From positions 806,001 to 870,000 of the forward strand of contig NZ_JBCDNA010000002.1 of the NCBI RefSeq assembly GCF_038433205.1: a stretch of 64,000 nt of DNA, given 5' to 3'. Below are positions 62,935 through 64,000 of the stretch, in pieces. The DNA is from Lutimonas vermicola. Its GTDB lineage: Bacteria; Bacteroidota; Bacteroidia; Flavobacteriales; Flavobacteriaceae. The notes below the pieces were generated by a model that did no database searches, had not been told where the DNA came from, and saw only the letters and a list, made by a program, of their open reading frames with translations. Position numbers and translations under genes: made by a program. The first letter of the stretch is position 1. Each line of letters opens with the position of its first letter.

Positions 62935-63085
62935 ACTCGTGATTAACGGGTTTGTATAAGATTAGTTGCGATTTTGTTTATCTATAAAGAGCCAAATCAG
63001 CAGCTTTAGCTATGCCACAAGTTAGCAAAAACATTCATATCAGAATCATCGCCCTATTTGCCTTACATAATGTTGGCAACAGTTT
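62935..63085. repeat. Bipartite junction motif, second copy
   Basis: AACGGGTTTGTATAAGATTAG (62943) and ATGTTGGCAACAG (63069) bracket about 130 bases; compare 57385-57500. It lies upstream of the serine hydrolase gene. The gap 62877-63160 has no gene. Confidence 0.45.
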
Positions 63086-63160
63086 GAACTATAAAATCAA
63101 TAAGTATGAAAACTGTTATTGCATATATATTTAATCGATATCTTAATAGCTAAAGGGTGT

Positions 63161-63997
63161 TTAATTAGAAAAAAGATCAAAAAAATGTTCTGAATCCTTT
63201 ATGTCTTGTAACCCTAAAATCCAACAAACTTCAGACAAGTCTGAGAAGTCCAATCCCCCTGCCGCAATCGCCTCATTGAGGTAACGCCCCTCTTTTCCAT
63301 TGTATCTATTGGATAAATCAATGGCAAGTCGCCAAATTTTCTTCAATTTAGGATTTGTAATTTTATCATCCAAGCGATTGAAATCAGGAGAACGAAATCC
63401 AGGGGTTCCGTTCCCGACACCATTGCCATCAGGTATTTTGATATAGCTTGTATTTTGTTTAACGAAGTCTAACTTTTCAGGGGTGGTTACCTCTTCATTC
63501 CAATCGGCATGTTGAACCACATGTATTCTTTTCGAAGTTTTTATTTTAGGCAGATCCTTTTGAACGGCTTTAACAAGTTCAGCCGAAAAATCAGATTGTC
63601 CTGCATCGGCGATCCAAACATGACCATTTTTAGAAAGCGTTTTTATAACCAATGGCTTTACCTTTTCAACAGCGCCTTTCATATTGTTGTGAGCATCTGT
63701 CCAATGGTCTCCAAAAGCCAGTTGAAACAAATCATTTGGAGGAACATAAAGGCCTTCTTGCATGCCATAAGTACCCGCAACCGCATGATAGTTTATGTTA
63801 GTGAAATTGGAATCAGATAATAAAGTGGCCAATGCAGCCGCAGTTTGAAGGTCATCCACATCAGTCTTGCAATCAAATTGCACAAGCAGCAGGTCTTTCC
63901 CTTTATTGAAGGTTCTGAGCTTTGAGTCCATATCAATGCTTGTGTAAAACGCTGAAATAGAAAATATTATAAAAAAGAAGAGTGTTTTCGGTATCAT
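63161..63997 (-). CDS. Nucleoside hydrolase-like secreted protein
   Basis: A 278-residue protein with a hydrophobic start (TLFFFIIFSISAFYTSI). LLLVQFDCKTDVDDLQTAAALATLL resembles the DxDxxxDD metal motif of the inosine-uridine nucleoside hydrolase superfamily (Asp43, Asp46, Asp48, Asp49). HVVQHADWNEEVTTPEKL and PDGNGVGNGTPGF are further conserved-looking loops, more like the DUF1593 branch than purine hydrolases. It is complete, starting 3 bases before the window edge. Substrate unknown. Confidence 0.6.
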   Translation of the reverse strand: MIPKTLFFFIIFSISAFYTSIDMDSKLRTFNKGKDLLLVQFDCKTDVDDLQTAAALATLLSDSNFTNINYHAVAGTYGMQEGLYVPPNDLFQLAFGDHWTDAHNNMKGAVEKVKPLVIKTLSKNGHVWIADAGQSDFSAELVKAVQKDLPKIKTSKRIHVVQHADWNEEVTTPEKLDFVKQNTSYIKIPDGNGVGNGTPGFRSPDFNRLDDKITNPKLKKIWRLAIDLSNRYNGKEGRYLNEAIAAGGLDFSDLSEVCWILGLQDIKDSEHFFDLFSN

Positions 63998-64000
63998 ATT

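Noticed and set aside
1..64000. tRNA, rRNA or complete insertion sequence
   Set aside because: Looked for by eye through the gaps; no cloverleaf-like, rRNA-like or transposase sequence was recognised. A tRNAscan or ISfinder search would settle it.

Overview
The window reads as chromosomal DNA of a Bacteroidota bacterium, most likely a (marine) member of the Flavobacteriaceae. The signs are AT-rich DNA, few Shine-Dalgarno sites, many secreted proteins and lipoproteins, several DUF6090 membrane proteins (MINFFRQIRKKM...GEIVLVVIGILIALQINN), S9 and M1 peptidases of flavobacterial type, AraC-TPR regulators, and intergenic repeats built on a CCTGCCTGCC/GGCAGGCAGG palindrome. I recognised no rRNA, tRNA, CRISPR array, phage genes or complete insertion sequence.

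Layout: 1-3 kb holds a Tat-exported molybdenum hydroxylase pair (beta subunit cut by the window edge) and an esterase-like lipoprotein. 3-13.5 kb holds PEP carboxylase, a repeat-rich gap, a secreted (beta/alpha)8 glycoside hydrolase, a two-domain universal stress protein, a PQQ-dependent quinohaemoprotein dehydrogenase and a YfcC-type carrier. 14-21 kb holds a propeller lipoprotein, an aminopeptidase-like hydrolase, a CDF transporter, a degenerate esterase, a DUF6090 gene and a ChbG-type deacetylase. 21-31 kb holds a methyltransferase, a DUF418 protein, an aldo/keto reductase with two SnoaL-like genes and a divergent AraC regulator, a PPDK-regulatory-protein homologue, a CarboxypepD_reg protein and an epimerase. 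31-46.6 kb is dense in small membrane proteins (DUF1295, DUF1624, DUF3817, DUF2784, ICMT) with two more DUF6090 genes and several DUF6090 remnants. 47-57 kb holds an ECF sigma factor, an Asp/Ser-repeat protein, an S9 and an M1 peptidase, a stretch of broken genes (cyclase, DUF6090) and a CBM20-esterase-TPR protein. 57-64 kb holds a Vat/CatB acetyltransferase, a Met-rich/SHOCT/His-rich cluster that looks metal-related, an aspartic-protease-like protein, a class C beta-lactamase-like hydrolase and a nucleoside-hydrolase-like protein.

Genes are mostly single or in two-gene units. Likely operons are the molybdenum hydroxylase pair, the DUF1295 and MBL-like pair (ATGA overlap), the reductase/SnoaL group and the three-gene Met/SHOCT/His cluster. 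PEP carboxylase and the PPDK regulator both act at the PEP node but are far apart.

The most unusual feature is the DUF6090 family: three full-length genes and about eight partial copies in 64 kb. Two copies share an upstream leader that itself looks like a decayed DUF6090 start, and copies lie close to the palindromic repeats. This looks like a gene family that is repeatedly duplicated and lost. The second is the 58.8-60.2 kb cluster, whose first product is about 27% methionine.
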